A program made the position numbers and the translations under genes. Below are positions 1 to 10,183 of a DNA stretch of 64,000 nucleotides, in pieces. Where the stretch lies: contig CM055096.1 in NCBI GenBank assembly GCA_029204225.1, positions 66,252,370 to 66,316,369 of the forward strand. The letters run 5' to 3'. The notes beneath the pieces are model-generated. The model was not told where the DNA came from. It was given only the letters and a program-made list of their open reading frames with translations, and did no database searches. The stretch's first letter is position 1; each line of letters starts with the position of its first letter. Source of the stretch: Diphasiastrum complanatum. Taxonomy: Eukaryota; Streptophyta; Lycopodiopsida; Lycopodiales; Lycopodiaceae.

Positions 1-128
1 TGTCAAATTGCCAAACTAGATCAACTTTTCTGTGTCTAGTTTTTTGATAGATTGTTAAGCAAGCATCCAATCACTCTTGTGGATCTTTTGTAGATCCATT
101 TATGGTCCTAAAGTACAGTACTTTCACA
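1..128 (+). repeat. 3' end of a Copia LTR (window-truncated)
   Basis: This stretch ends in CA directly before TGGTATCAGAGC. It aligns well with 680-807: both share the blocks 'aagcat.caatcac', 'tgtggatc', 'agatccatttatggtcct' and 'gtactttcaca'. It is therefore the terminal part of an LTR whose start lies outside the window. Confidence 0.75.
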
Positions 129-140
129 TGGTATCAGAGC
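129..140 (+). other. Copia primer-binding site (initiator-Met tRNA type)
   Basis: TGGTATCAGAGC is the usual plant Copia PBS, complementary to the 3' end of initiator methionine tRNA. It lies directly after the LTR terminus at 128. Confidence 0.85.
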
Positions 141-599
141 AAATCTAGCCATGTAGAATATTTTATATTTTGTCAATATTGTTTGTTGGTTACTTGAATG
201 GTCAAAGTGCCACTTGTACATACACACCTAAAGTAGGTTACCATGAGTCAAGAGGAGTGGTTGTGTCTATTTGGTAGTGATTCCTACTTTGTAGGATCTA
301 GACCATGATTTATGATGAGATTTGTACCTACCATGCACTACCAAGCATGACTCTTGGATCTAGGCTAGGGTTTTCACATTAGGGCAAGAAAGTGGAGTCT
401 ACTTCCTTATTACATGCTATATTTTCACCTAATTTTGCAAAGGAAGTGTGTTTTACTATGTATTCCCATTCTCCATAGTGAGAAGATAGATTCTTTTTGG
501 AGCCTCAAGGAGAAACTCGAGTTTCCTCTCATTGTATGGTGATTATTCTTGAATTCCAATGAAACCCAGCTTTGGCACTTTGTAAACATTGTCTACAGG

Positions 600-807
600 C
601 CGTACTACAGCCTTATTTCCACACGTGTGGAGTTGGATTATACTATTTGATCAATGCTTTGATTGTCTCTACTTGTTTCCTATCAAGCTGCTAAACTAGA
701 TCTTGTTTTCTGATGACTAGTTTCTGATAGATTGTTTAACAAGCATACAATCACCTTGTGGATCATTCAAAGATCCATTTATGGTCCTTAGTACTGTACT
801 TTTCACA
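600..807 (+). repeat. 3' part of a second Copia LTR
   Basis: The segment ends in ACA directly before a second PBS and is a diverged duplicate of 1-128 in its last ~130 bases. It contains a perfect 14-bp palindrome TCCACACGTGTGGA at 618-631. I could not place the 5' end of this LTR; it may start anywhere between about 150 and 600. Confidence 0.6.
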
Positions 808-819
808 TGGTATCAGAGC
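808..819 (+). other. Copia primer-binding site
   Basis: A second TGGTATCAGAGC follows the LTR end at 807. The leader that leads to the gag at 1439 starts here. A further CACGTG palindrome (ACACGTGT) sits at 971-978 in this leader. Confidence 0.85.
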
Positions 820-1438
820 CAAGTACAAAGCCATTGATCTGTGTTTGAATCTAATCCAGTTTTAGCAGGTTTTGGTGCAAAAAGCTAGTATTGGAAGGGC
901 GAGCTGGTATCCAGGTTTTGGTGAGGGGATTTGATCCCAAACTTTTTTAGGATCAAAATCCGTACTGTTTACACGTGTGGGCATCTCTGAACCAGCATTT
1001 AATAACCCATATTCATTGGATCATAGAAAATTCATCTGGTGTCAGTTTGATGTAATTTTTGGTGCAAATCCTAGAATAAGCTACCAAGATCACTTGCCAT
1101 TGATTAGTTTTGAAATTGTTTCATGAAAACTAATTAATCTAGGCTGATTTTAGACCTTTTTAAAGTGGAAACCAGGTCTTGAAAGTACATCAAAGTGAAT
1201 GAGAGAGATAGAGTCAGTTTTTGTCCAAGAATAGCCAAGATTGGCAAGATTTGCTTGAGTGTAGTTTTCATCTCATCTTATCTTCATTCCAGCTTGTGAG
1301 GGAGTGATAGAACTGTGATTACAAATCCATCTGTTGGATTAGAAGTCAACATTTGAGTGAAACACTACAAGTCAGAAACCTTTGTGAGTTTCAGGTCCAA
1401 ACAAATCTATATCTTGTGTGTAGAATCTTGCTAGTAAG

Positions 1439-2345
1439 ATGGGATCAGTGGGAGCCTACCTTCTAGAAGCTAGTGAGAGGTTAAATTCTACCAATTATGC
1501 TATTTGGAAAGTGAGGATGGAGTCACTAATGGTGCTCCAGGATCTTTATGAGTTTCTAATAGATGATGAAGATGAACCTCTAGGTGCACAGGAATTAGTG
1601 AGATACAAGAAGAGGTCTAGGCTTGCACTTCACTGTATTAAGGTGAATGTAAGCAATGATCTTTTAAGGGAAGTATCATAATGTAAGAGTGCTAAAGAGG
1701 CTTGGGAATCTTTAAAATCTATCTATGAGTCTAGTAACACTTTGAGGGTTCTCATACTTAGGAATCAGATTATACAAAGCATGAAGAGGAGTGATGAGAC
1801 TGCACAAGATTATGTGCTTAGAATCAAGTCTCTCAGTAGGGAGTTAGCTTCCATTGGAGAGAAGATTCAAGATAGTGAGCTTGTTCAGATTGTCCTCAAT
1901 GGTCTAGGGAGTGGCTTTACAAATTTGGTCCAAAGCTTTGCAATCCAAGACACTTTGCCTACTATAGAAAAGCTACACAGTGTATTAGTAGCTGAAGAGT
2001 GTAGGATGTTGCATACCAATGCAAGAATGAATGCTATTTCTCTGCATGATGGTGATGAGAAAGCTAATTTCTCATTCAAAAGCAAGAAGAAGACCAATGG
2101 CAAGAAGAAGAACTTCAAGGAGACCAAGGAGGAGGATGAGGCTTCAAGCTCAAAGGGCAAGATCAAAGACAAGTCCAAGTACAAATGTCTTTTTTGTGGA
2201 AAGAAAGGACATTTTGCATCTCAAGAAGAAGAAGGCACAAGAGAGCAAACAAAGCAACATTGCACATCAGGAGGAGGAGAAGGATGAAGAGTCATCCTTG
2301 ATGGTTTCCAACAAACCACCATCATGCATGGTATTCATTTGATCC
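1439..2345 (+). pseudogene. Copia gag remnant, copy 1 (nonsense and frameshift)
   Basis: The protein starts MGSVGAYLLEAS and is very close to the copy at 2933. It shows the DUF4219/UBN2-like gag region (SERLNSTNYAIWKVRMES, then AKEAWESLKSIYES) and the start of a CCHC knuckle (CLFCGKKGHFAS). A TAA at 1679-1681 interrupts the frame where copy 2 has GCA. The last knuckle Cys is lost through a net deletion of about 8 bases near 2222, which moves the reading to the next frame (Glu-rich linker, then ESSLMVS). Homology stops near 2345, before the protease. Gag normally forms the virus-like particle and packages element RNA. This copy cannot make a full product. Confidence 0.85.
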
Positions 2346-2357
2346 AAATAAATTCAA

Positions 2358-2932
2358 TTTGTGAGCTTTTGGTGTAATTTTTGGTGGAAATATTAGGATA
2401 AGCTACCAAGATTGAGTGCCATTGATTAGATTTGACTTAGGGTCATGAGATCTAATTAATCTAGGCTGAAATCAGGTCCTCTAAACTTGTTTTACAGGTC
2501 TTGAAAGTACATCAGAAAGTGTGAAAGAGATTAAGTCATTTTTGGTCAAAAAATAGCCAAAATTGGCAAGATTTGATTGTAAGTAGATTTCACATCATCT
2601 TATCTTCATTCCAACTTTGTGAGGGAGTGCTAGAACTGAGATTATAAGTCCATTTTTTGGATTAGAAATCTAATTTGAGTGAAAAACTACAAGAGAGAGA
2701 CCTTAGTGAGTTTCTAGAGACAGTCAAATCCATTTCTTGGCAAGATTTGTTTGAAAGTAGTTTTCACTTCATCTTATCTTCATTCCAGCTTTGTGAGGGA
2801 GTGATAGAACTGTGATTATAAGTCCATTTGTTGGATTAGAAAGAAAATTTGAGTGAAACACTGCAAGTGTGAGACCTTTGTGAGTTTCAAGTCAATCAAA
2901 TCTATTTCTTGTTTGTAGAAGTCACTAGTAAG
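2358..2932 (+). repeat. Second copy of the element A leader, with an internal tandem duplication
   Basis: This stretch repeats the leader at about 1040-1438 (shared blocks such as 'aataagctaccaagat', 'gccattgattag', 'cttatcttcattcca', 'gtgagggagtg'). Within it, about 175 bp (from 'ggcaagatttg' near 2565 to about 2741) is repeated in tandem at about 2740-2910. It leads directly into the second gag start at 2933. Confidence 0.7.
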
Positions 2933-4222
2933 ATGGGATCTGCTGGAGCATACCTTCTAGAAGCTAGTAAGAGATTGAATTCTACAAATTATGCTATCTG
3001 GAAGGTTAGGATGGAGTCACTCTTGGTGCTCCAAGACCTTCATGAGTTCTTGATTGAAGATGAAGATGAACCTCTAGGTGCACATGAGTTAGCTAGATAC
3101 AAGAAGAGATCTAGGCTTGCACTTCATTGTGTGAAGATGAATTTGAACAATGATTTGTTGAGAGAAGTATCAGCATGTGCTAGTGCTAAAGAGGCTTGGG
3201 AGTCTTTAAAATCAATCTATGAATCTAGTAACACTTCAAGAGTACTCATGCTTAGAAATCATATTTTGCAAAGCATGAAGAAAAGTGAGGAGAGTGCACA
3301 TGATAATGTACTCAGAATCAAGTCTCTAAATAGGGAGTTGGCTTCCATTGGAGAGAAGATTTATGATGGAGAGCTTGTACAAATTGTTCTTAATGGTCTA
3401 GGAGATGACTTTGCAAATGTCCAAAGTTTTGCCATCCAAGACACTTTGCCAACTATAGAAAAACTTCACAGTGTATTAGTGGATGAAGAGTGTAGGATGC
3501 TCCATGCTAAATTTAGGATGAGTTCCTTGTCTTTGCAGGATGGTGATGAGAAAGCCAATTTCTCATTCAAGGGCAAAAAGAAGACCAATGGAAAGAAGAA
3601 GCATCCAAAGGAGGCCAAAGAAGAGGATGATGCATCAAGCTCAAAGGACAAGTCAAAGCAAAAATGCTTCTTTTGTGGAAAGAAGGGGCATTATGCATCT
3701 AAATGCTACAAGAGGCTAAGAGCACAAGTGGAGGAGGACAAACAAGGAAACCTTGCAAAGGAGGAGGAGGAGGATGAAGTAGATGTATTCTTGATGGCAT
3801 CTACATCCTCACCAACAAGCAATGGCAATTCAAGAGACAATTGGTGGATCGACAGTGGGGCTAGCTCCCACATGTGTTGTGAAAAGGACTTTTTCTCAAC
3901 CTTACACTCTTTCAATGCTGCTAAAAAGTTTGTCTTTACTGCAAATGATGAAGAGTGTAGGTTAGATGGTGTTGGCACCATCTCTTTGTGTCTAGAATCC
4001 TCAAAATGCATGGATCTAGAAAATGTTCTTTATGTACCATCAATCACCAAGAATATGCTTAGTGTTGGTCTACTCTTAGAAAGTGGTTTGGATGTCCACT
4101 TTAAGCATGGTGTTTGCTTCATCTTGAAGAATGATATTTGCATTGCAAAGGGATTTAAACATGGAAGATTGTTTAAGTTGGAAGCTAGTGTTGCTTTTGA
4201 AAGAATGAGCTTGGCAAAGTAG
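2933..4222 (+). CDS. Copia gag-protease polyprotein (open frame)
   Basis: I chose the ATG at 2933 because the copy-1 gag starts at the equivalent MGSxGAYLLEAS; the frame is open a little further upstream without an ATG. The ~429-residue product has a UBN2-like gag region (about residues 1-200), a Lys-rich linker and a CCHC knuckle CFFCGKKGHYASKC (about 245-258). A Glu-rich spacer follows, then the aspartic protease active-site motif WWIDSGASSHMC (about 303-314), then a gag-pre-integrase-like segment (NMLSVGLLLESG). It acts in assembly and self-cleavage of retrotransposon particles. The frame closes at a TAG (4220-4222), but the same frame is open again until 4810, so one amber codon separates gag-protease from the pol remnant. 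This is the best preserved gag in the window. Confidence 0.85.
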   Translation: MGSAGAYLLEASKRLNSTNYAIWKVRMESLLVLQDLHEFLIEDEDEPLGAHELARYKKRSRLALHCVKMNLNNDLLREVSACASAKEAWESLKSIYESSNTSRVLMLRNHILQSMKKSEESAHDNVLRIKSLNRELASIGEKIYDGELVQIVLNGLGDDFANVQSFAIQDTLPTIEKLHSVLVDEECRMLHAKFRMSSLSLQDGDEKANFSFKGKKKTNGKKKHPKEAKEEDDASSSKDKSKQKCFFCGKKGHYASKCYKRLRAQVEEDKQGNLAKEEEEDEVDVFLMASTSSPTSNGNSRDNWWIDSGASSHMCCEKDFFSTLHSFNAAKKFVFTANDEECRLDGVGTISLCLESSKCMDLENVLYVPSITKNMLSVGLLLESGLDVHFKHGVCFILKNDICIAKGFKHGRLFKLEASVAFERMSLAK

Positions 4223-4810
4223 GAGATCACTCAAGAGGAGATCTTGGCAACTACTATCTTTGAATACTTTTTAGATAGTATTAGTAGACATGGAGTGACT
4301 TGTTGCTTATCTTTAAGATCTATGGTGTTTAGTACTCTTTATGACAAGACAATGAAATTAGATGCTTTCAAATCTCCATTTGTTGTTGATAAAGCAATTT
4401 CATTGGATAACTTTTTTTGTAATAGTTTGAATAGTGTCATAAAAGATGAAACATCATTTGTATTGGAAATCTTTGGGTCCACATGCTTTGAGCATGATCA
4501 TTCCAATGTAAGGACCAAAGATTATCCTATTTCAATCATAGGAATAATGGTAGTGTTTTGCTCTTCAAGTAGAGATTGTAGAATCTACTTGTTTTCAGCC
4601 AAAGAATTTGTCAATGGTGGAAATGTGATCTTTCAAGAGTGGAAGATTTGTAAACTTGAAGAAGCACCTTTGGATCAACACCTTATTCAATTCATTGATT
4701 TTTTGGAGTCAAGTCAAGTGGAGGATCAAGCTCAAGACCCGAGGACTCCAAGAAGAACCTTGAGTATAAAGATGGAGCCATCTAAGCTCAATCCCGCCTA
4801 CACAGAATGA
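4223..4810 (+). pseudogene. Chimeric pol remnant (integrase C-terminal-like)
   Basis: This frame is continuous with gag-protease except for the TAG at 4220. It is about 195 codons long. Its middle (FGSTCFEHD, then a segment ending GGNVIFQEW) resembles the C-terminal part of Copia integrases, where the pattern FGCxxYxHIP...RDVIFDE is usual. The integrase core, reverse transcriptase and RNase H are missing. The equivalent position in element B (13090-13977) has an alignable sequence, so the arrangement is not unique to this copy. The Pro/Arg-rich end (TPRRTLSIKMEP) has no recognisable partner. Function, if any, is unknown. Confidence 0.5.
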
Positions 4811-4819
4811 AGAATGCTC

Positions 4820-5590
4820 TTTCTTCTCTTTGCTACCTGCTGGCTCGCGATGGCCTGCTGCTCGTTGCTCCTCCATTGGCCCGAGCGCTGATGGTCGCCT
4901 CACGAACTTCTTTGCTATCTAATGTACACTCAGAGACAAAAGTATCCTTCATTCGTAGGCTCATATGAGTGTCGCTCAAATAGTAGGCATACTCAAAAGC
5001 CAGCTCAATTAGTTAGCACAGGTACTTCATGACCAATAACTTTAGGACATTCCTTGAACTTTAAGGTAGAATCTTAAAGGTACCTGGGCATCTTTTATTA
5101 ATCATGATATAAATAAGATACATTGATCAATTACAACATGGCAAACAATGGCCATTAAAAACTATGGATATTTTTGTCCATCAGAGTCACTTATAAGTAT
5201 TGCTATTTAACAAACTTACTAAAAATAATAAAGTTTTAAAATAGTTCTAATTCTTCTGATATATAGTCATTTGACTACTTGATACATTTGAACCTGCCAT
5301 GGAAGTTTATAGCTACTCTTTAACATAGCCACATTCGTATATCAGTAAAAAGTGGCATAATAGCATATTTTGCACATATGAGATACATCTAGCACATTTT
5401 CTTCTAGAAAATCAGCGTCAAGGATTGTAGTTGCTGAAATTTTGAAATTTTGACTAGAAAAATGCACTACACCAATAATGAGACCGTCACCTCAAGTTAC
5501 ATGTTGCATGCCCTTATGGGTATGATATGTAACAATCAAAGTCCGGTGACTATCTTTTAAGGTTGGTGACATTACGTCATAGTACATGTC
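4820..5590. other. No recognisable gene
   Basis: AT-rich sequence downstream of element A. I see no conserved coding motif or LTR. A short GC-richer stretch at 4830-4900 has no recognisable content. Confidence 0.4.
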
Positions 5591-5593
5591 ATT

Positions 5594-5838
5594 GCGTCAA
5601 TGATTGATGGAGAGACGGGTGAATATTTAATCATCCATTTTGTTTATTCTCTTTATTGGGTGATGGGTGACGCTTATTGGCACTTCCTAGGCCGTTGTGG
5701 GCAATGCATGTCATTGAGTCAAATGATTGACGGAGACATGGGCAAATTTTTGATGATTCATTTTTTTATTCTGTCTATTGATTGGGTGTCGAGTGATGCT
5801 TATTGGCATTGCCCAGGACATCCTACCTAGGCAATGGG
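5594..5838 (+). repeat. Imperfect tandem duplication, ~122-bp unit
   Basis: Two adjacent copies start near 5600 and 5722. They share 'atgattga.ggagac', 'gtgatgcttattggca' and neighbouring blocks. An open frame across it is a by-product of the duplication rather than evidence of a gene. Confidence 0.55.
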
Positions 5839-5959
5839 TACCCATGCCCATGTGGCAAATACCCAACGGTTCAAATTTGACTAGGTCGCGGGCATCGAGA
5901 GGTCAGAGGGCTCTCGATTAGAAGGCAAGGCAGGGGTTTAGGGTAGGTGGTCTTGGGAA

Positions 5960-5960
<1 letters not shown>

Positions 5961-6022
<62 letters not shown>
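5961..6022 (+). repeat. (CA)31 microsatellite
   Basis: An uninterrupted CA dinucleotide tract of 62 bases, followed by a short imperfect extension. Confidence 0.95.
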
Positions 6023-6023
<1 letters not shown>

Positions 6024-6029
6024 GCACAC

Positions 6030-8780
6030 ACAAGTCATTATGTAAGCTCAATTGTATATTATGTAGACGTAAAAAAAGTGCATGGTTTATGGGATATATA
6101 AATATCCCAAATGTGCTCTCAAGTCAAAACAACATGAGCAAGTTTCCCAAAAACCAGGGATTTGATGGGGTAGCGCTAGTAAGATATAGGGATTTCATGA
6201 TTATTGTTGATTTCTAGGGCTTAGGAGAGTTGAGAGCTTGTTATAGAGCATCCATAAGTGTACCACAAGGTTAGAAGCACATATTTAGACAAACTTGGGA
6301 CATGAAACTAGAGATTTCTAAGCTGATGTCTTTCATCTCGGAGTGTTGAGTCGAAATTCTCACTTTCATTTTCAGAAGAAATGCATTTGGGTGCTTGCTC
6401 TCCTTCTTGGTAAAATGTTAAAGATTTTTAACGGCAAAATTGTTGCCCTCTTGAATGGGCTACTTATATTGTCCTCTTCAATGGCTGACTTGTCGCCCTC
6501 TCAACATGCTCCAATCATCTGATCATCAAGCTTGACCAAGGAAGCTAACATTTGTCAGATAATGCACGGTGTGGCTAAGAAAATCTTTTATTTCTTGGAT
6601 GTTAGAGCAATGCTAGAGGATGGGAGTACCAATGATTTGAGACCGAGCATCTTCTATTGATATCACAAAATTTGAAGATAAGAACATTCACAAATAAGAT
6701 AGAGATCATAAATCGTTGCTATTTATTCCAAATATGTGAAAATACGAACATAAAAAAAAGAATAGAGAGCAAGAATTTTTGCCATTTGTTTAAAAATGTT
6801 AAGGTAAGATCATGAAAGTAGAACTAGAGATCAAGAACTGCTACTTCAAATGATAGAGATGTATTACAAAGGGATGGAGCCAAGGAGAGAAACCTAGAAA
6901 TGAGAACTTTTAGCAACTTCAAATGCTATGTAGATTGAGCATTCTTCCTACGTAAAGTATTACATCAACTGTAATCTAGCTTGAACTAATTCAGACACTC
7001 TTTCCGTAAACGTTGAACTTTTCCAAAATCATCCATTTTGTAATACTGAAGTACTGCTAGTTTGACCTTTTCCTTATGTTTGTAGGTTTCTTCTTTCTCT
7101 TTTTGGCACAACCACATGCAACCTAAGAACAAGATGCAATTTAGATTTCCTTTATTTGCTAGAGTATGATCATCCTCAATATGCTTCCCTTTAAAAATAA
7201 GACATTGTCGATTGCGCGAGATGCCTTTCTTATCCAGGATCTTCTTTTTTACATTGTTGATTTTTTCAAAGACTCAATCTCCAAGGTTTGTTAGGGTCTT
7301 CACAAAGATCCACATGATATCAAAGAAGGGGGAAGGGGCTCGTACCTAAGAAGCGCATAGTGCTTTGGCCCCAGCTTGCTGTCAACTGCATGCCTTTTTT
7401 TTTTTTTTTTTTTTGAAAAATGGCTACATGGAGTGCCACATCACCCGGCAGTTAAAAAAGCAATGATCGACTTATACAATGCTTTCTTATTTCGACGGCA
7501 CCACGTGTGCTTAGTTCTAGAACTATCGGGCCATCTTTCTTTTACGAGCCCTTTGAGTGCTTTTAAGCAACTTTATCTTTGTACTTGCTGATAAGTTGAA
7601 TATACAATTTGAGGTTAGCTATTTTGTTGTCTTGTCTTGTTGCACTTGATGTTGTGTTGTGGTGATTGATCCGGTCGGGTGTTTAAATTGCGTTTTCTTA
7701 ACTTCGGCAACCAAAACAATATCCTATAATCAATCCGACGCATTCTCTAGTAATCCATATAACTGCAAACCTGATCTCACTCTCACATGCGTGTGGATGC
7801 CTAGGAGAGTGTCACCAGTGTAAGTGCCCGGGAAGTGGGGTGTCCAAGATGTGAGTGCCCGGGATGGTTGTGCCGCTTCTTGGGACTCGGGGGCTGGTGC
7901 TTGGAAAAAATGGTGCTGGTGCCCGAATGCAAGGGTGCCTAAGAAAGTGTGTCGGTGGTGCCTGGGATGTGGGCTCGGGTGCCCACGAGACATTTTTCTC
8001 AGCACTCGTGTTTCCACTAGGTTGGGGCCAAACCTCAAGCACGTGCCATGTCGTGCTCTAAAGCCCCATGGGGGGTGGTGGGGGGGTAATTTCTTAGTTT
8101 ACCCTTTATTTTTGCTATAAAAATCTTTTGCAAGTAAAAAAGATAAAAAAGTTTACGTGCATTAAAAGGTTGTTGCCATACTTTTTTGATCGCACAATTT
8201 TGCTCTAGGAGATGCGCTAGTAACCTTTCAGGAAAAGTATAAAATGATATTATGGCTACTGCAAGAGAGGTGGCAGCGAGAGCTCCCAATGTGCTTCTTC
8301 TCATGACACCACTCATTGTTGCTAAGAGCTCACAAAGATATGCATAAAGATATTCATAACGTTTGCCATATTGAAAAGTAGAAAGCCCAAATGGCTTACC
8401 TGTGAGAGAAGGAACTGAATCCCTTAATGAAAGTATAGAACTCCGTCTGTGGGAAAAACTGTCACAAGTAAATTGAACGATCTATCTTTACCATATTCTA
8501 AGACTACTAACCATAGTAGTGGCTCACCTAACAAACAACATGGATAGTGTATCTATCATTGACTTATTGGAAGACGAAAGTCCAACAATAATTATTTAGT
8601 GAACTGAAATGTTGCAGCATAGTGCATCCAAAATGTGACTGAGTGCATTACTATGTGTAGGTACTATTGCACCAGCACTGCCCCAGCGGCAGTGGGCCGC
8701 AGCTATCATCAACTAAAACGGTAAAAGTGTATATTCACCTATGTTGTCCATAAAGGCAGAAGGTGTTCTTACTAACCAAC
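6030..8780. other. Long stretch without supported genes
   Basis: I see no retroelement motif or conserved protein here. Notable content: a 24-T tract around 7388-7412 and a GC-rich patch at 7800-8080 with several imperfect repeats of 'gtgcccggga'. Open frames of 68-102 codons on both strands in the GC-rich patch look like composition effects. Confidence 0.4.
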
Positions 8781-8799
8781 TCATTTGATGGCATATTAT

Positions 8800-8960
8800 G
8801 GAATGTATGTGGGCGCAATCCAGTCAACCCTAGATCGTGATCTAGAATCGTTGTCCAGTCAGTCGAACAAAAGTTTTCAACAATTTTTTTTTAATGAAGT
8901 GTATGTGGGCACATTCCAACAAGTCTTGGATCGCGATCCAAAACCGTTGTGGGACATCGA
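8800..8960 (+). repeat. Diverged direct repeat with embedded palindromes
   Basis: Two blocks starting near 8800 and 8898 share 'tgtatgtgggc.ca.tcca' and a 'gatcg.gatc' centre. The second contains the perfect 14-bp palindrome TGGATCGCGATCCA at 8927-8940. The first has the near-palindrome CTAGATCGTGATCTAG. Confidence 0.5.
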
Positions 8961-9249
8961 ATTTCAGTAGAAAAAGCTATGATGATAGCATTCAATCGCT
9001 GGTCATTGGATGCAATAGCATACATCACAACAAAAAATCATATTCAAGCGGTAAATCGCTGAAGCAAGTGTGACTATAACATATTCATGCATTTGAAAAC
9101 CAAGATGAGAATCAAAAAGGTGAAAGCACCTACCCAAAAGAGCCTTTTTTGGATTCAATAGTAGGGCACCAATAGTGTTCACAACTGCTTCCTTTGCTGG
9201 TGAGGTGAAATGAGGAGAGAAACGTACACACATATATAGTGTTTTGCAC

Positions 9250-9489
9250 TATTCTAGATAAGCCTCACTAAACCCATCCACATTGGCTTGTAGAAGAAGC
9301 AATATTTGAGTGAATCCAATCCTTTAGTCTCTAAGTGAATGCTTCTCCACCGTCAAAATAGACTAAAACTCTATTTGGCCTTAATAAGGTTATATGTCAA
9401 GGTAGTACCTAGTGCTTATTTGGTTTAGTCGTGCTACTACTGAATGAAAAGGGGAAAAGCAGTTTTGAAAATAAGGTAAAGCACTATCC

Positions 9490-9545
<56 letters not shown>

Positions 9546-9625
9546 CCACCAATTGTACCCACAATTAGCAAGGTTTCTTAGGAGGCCAGTTAGCACCCTT
9601 AAGAAGGAATGCTAACTGCCCACCA
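9250..9625 (+). repeat. Dispersed repeat with (GA)n core, copy 1
   Basis: The left arm (9250-9490) matches 17868-18119 closely ('aagcctcactaaacccatcc', 'ctccaccgtcaaaatag'). The centre (9492-9543) is a GA tract. The right arm (9544-9625, 'acccaccaa...acccacaattagcaaggt') matches the right arm of the copy at 24350-24445. The repeat is therefore assembled from modules shared with different partners. Confidence 0.7.
9492..9543 (+). repeat. (GA)26 microsatellite
   Basis: An uninterrupted GA tract at the junction of the two arms of the dispersed repeat. Confidence 0.95.
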
Positions 9626-9739
9626 AAAGATCATCAATGTTATTGGGTAATGTATTTATCAAGGTTTTAACCTCTTTATAATAAGTGTCTTGTTTGTTAC
9701 AACAATATAGACAACGACCTGTGAAATAATAACCTGGTA

Positions 9740-10183
9740 TGAATTGACCATCAGTCTATTAGAAGCAAAATGTATTTATCGAAAAAAAAAACGAAATAGT
9801 AAATCCCTACGTTTGTCATACTTTGAAAGGTGTACCGGGCCCGTACAAGAATTGAATGTAGTAGCTATATTTAGGAAGTTGGCACATTCGCTATCATTGT
9901 TGTCATGCTTAATTTCAAGAAATTCCAAGGGGTAGATCCAGAACGGATTATCCGAAGATCTAACTTGTGATTTATCCAAAAACGTTTCGCTCCAGGATTG
10001 TTAATGAAATATATATCATCAATGTATCTAAAAGAATGTAAGAAATCATGCATAAAAGTTGTTAATCCGAGCTTAGCAAGCCATTTAATAAATCGTATCT
10101 CATAGTAGGATAGGTACCAGTTACACCACATGGGCGAACACATGAGAACCCATAGGTATATGTAACAACCCAAAAAGGATTAC
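9740..10183 (-). pseudogene. Penelope-like retroelement reverse-transcriptase fragment
   Basis: Reading the minus strand gives, in order: IPMGS (in one frame); WYLSYYEIRFIKWL then HSFRYIDDIYFINNP (second frame, 9871-10173); and IYPLEFLEIKHDN ... FLNI ... SKYDKRRDLLF (third frame, 9776-9979). This order (GIPMG motif, YxxYE helix, RYIDD catalytic motif, IYP..L.I, FLDI, YDKRDDF) is characteristic of Penelope-like reverse transcriptases and not of LTR elements or LINEs. At least two frameshifts break it and no GIY-YIG endonuclease is visible. The upstream part stops at 10183, where Copia element B has inserted. It would have copied element RNA at nicked chromosomal DNA. It is dead as it stands. 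Confidence 0.7.

Larger units (their letters stand above)
1..4815 (+). mobile_element. Copia-type retroelement cluster (element A), non-autonomous
   Basis: The cluster has two LTR 3' ends, each followed directly by the plant Copia primer-binding site TGGTATCAGAGC (129-140 and 808-819). A leader, a broken gag, a second leader, an open gag-protease frame and a short pol-like remnant follow. No 3' LTR could be found, and composition changes near 4815, so the 3' end is truncated or lost. There is no integrase core, reverse transcriptase or RNase H. The two PBS sites and two gag cassettes in the same orientation imply tandem or nested insertion of related copies. Superfamily is certain from the gag (UBN2-like) and the WxxDSGASSHM protease motif. 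The exact boundaries are uncertain. Confidence 0.8.

Noticed and set aside
3466-4230. Minus-strand frames opposite the gag-protease gene (also opposite gag at 1885-2184 and 51223-51456)
   Set aside because: They are antisense shadows of well-supported gag-protease coding.
7730-8120. Overlapping 68-102-codon frames on both strands in a GC-rich patch
   Set aside because: Frames on both strands overlap, reflect GC-rich composition and short repeats, and show no domain or splice evidence.
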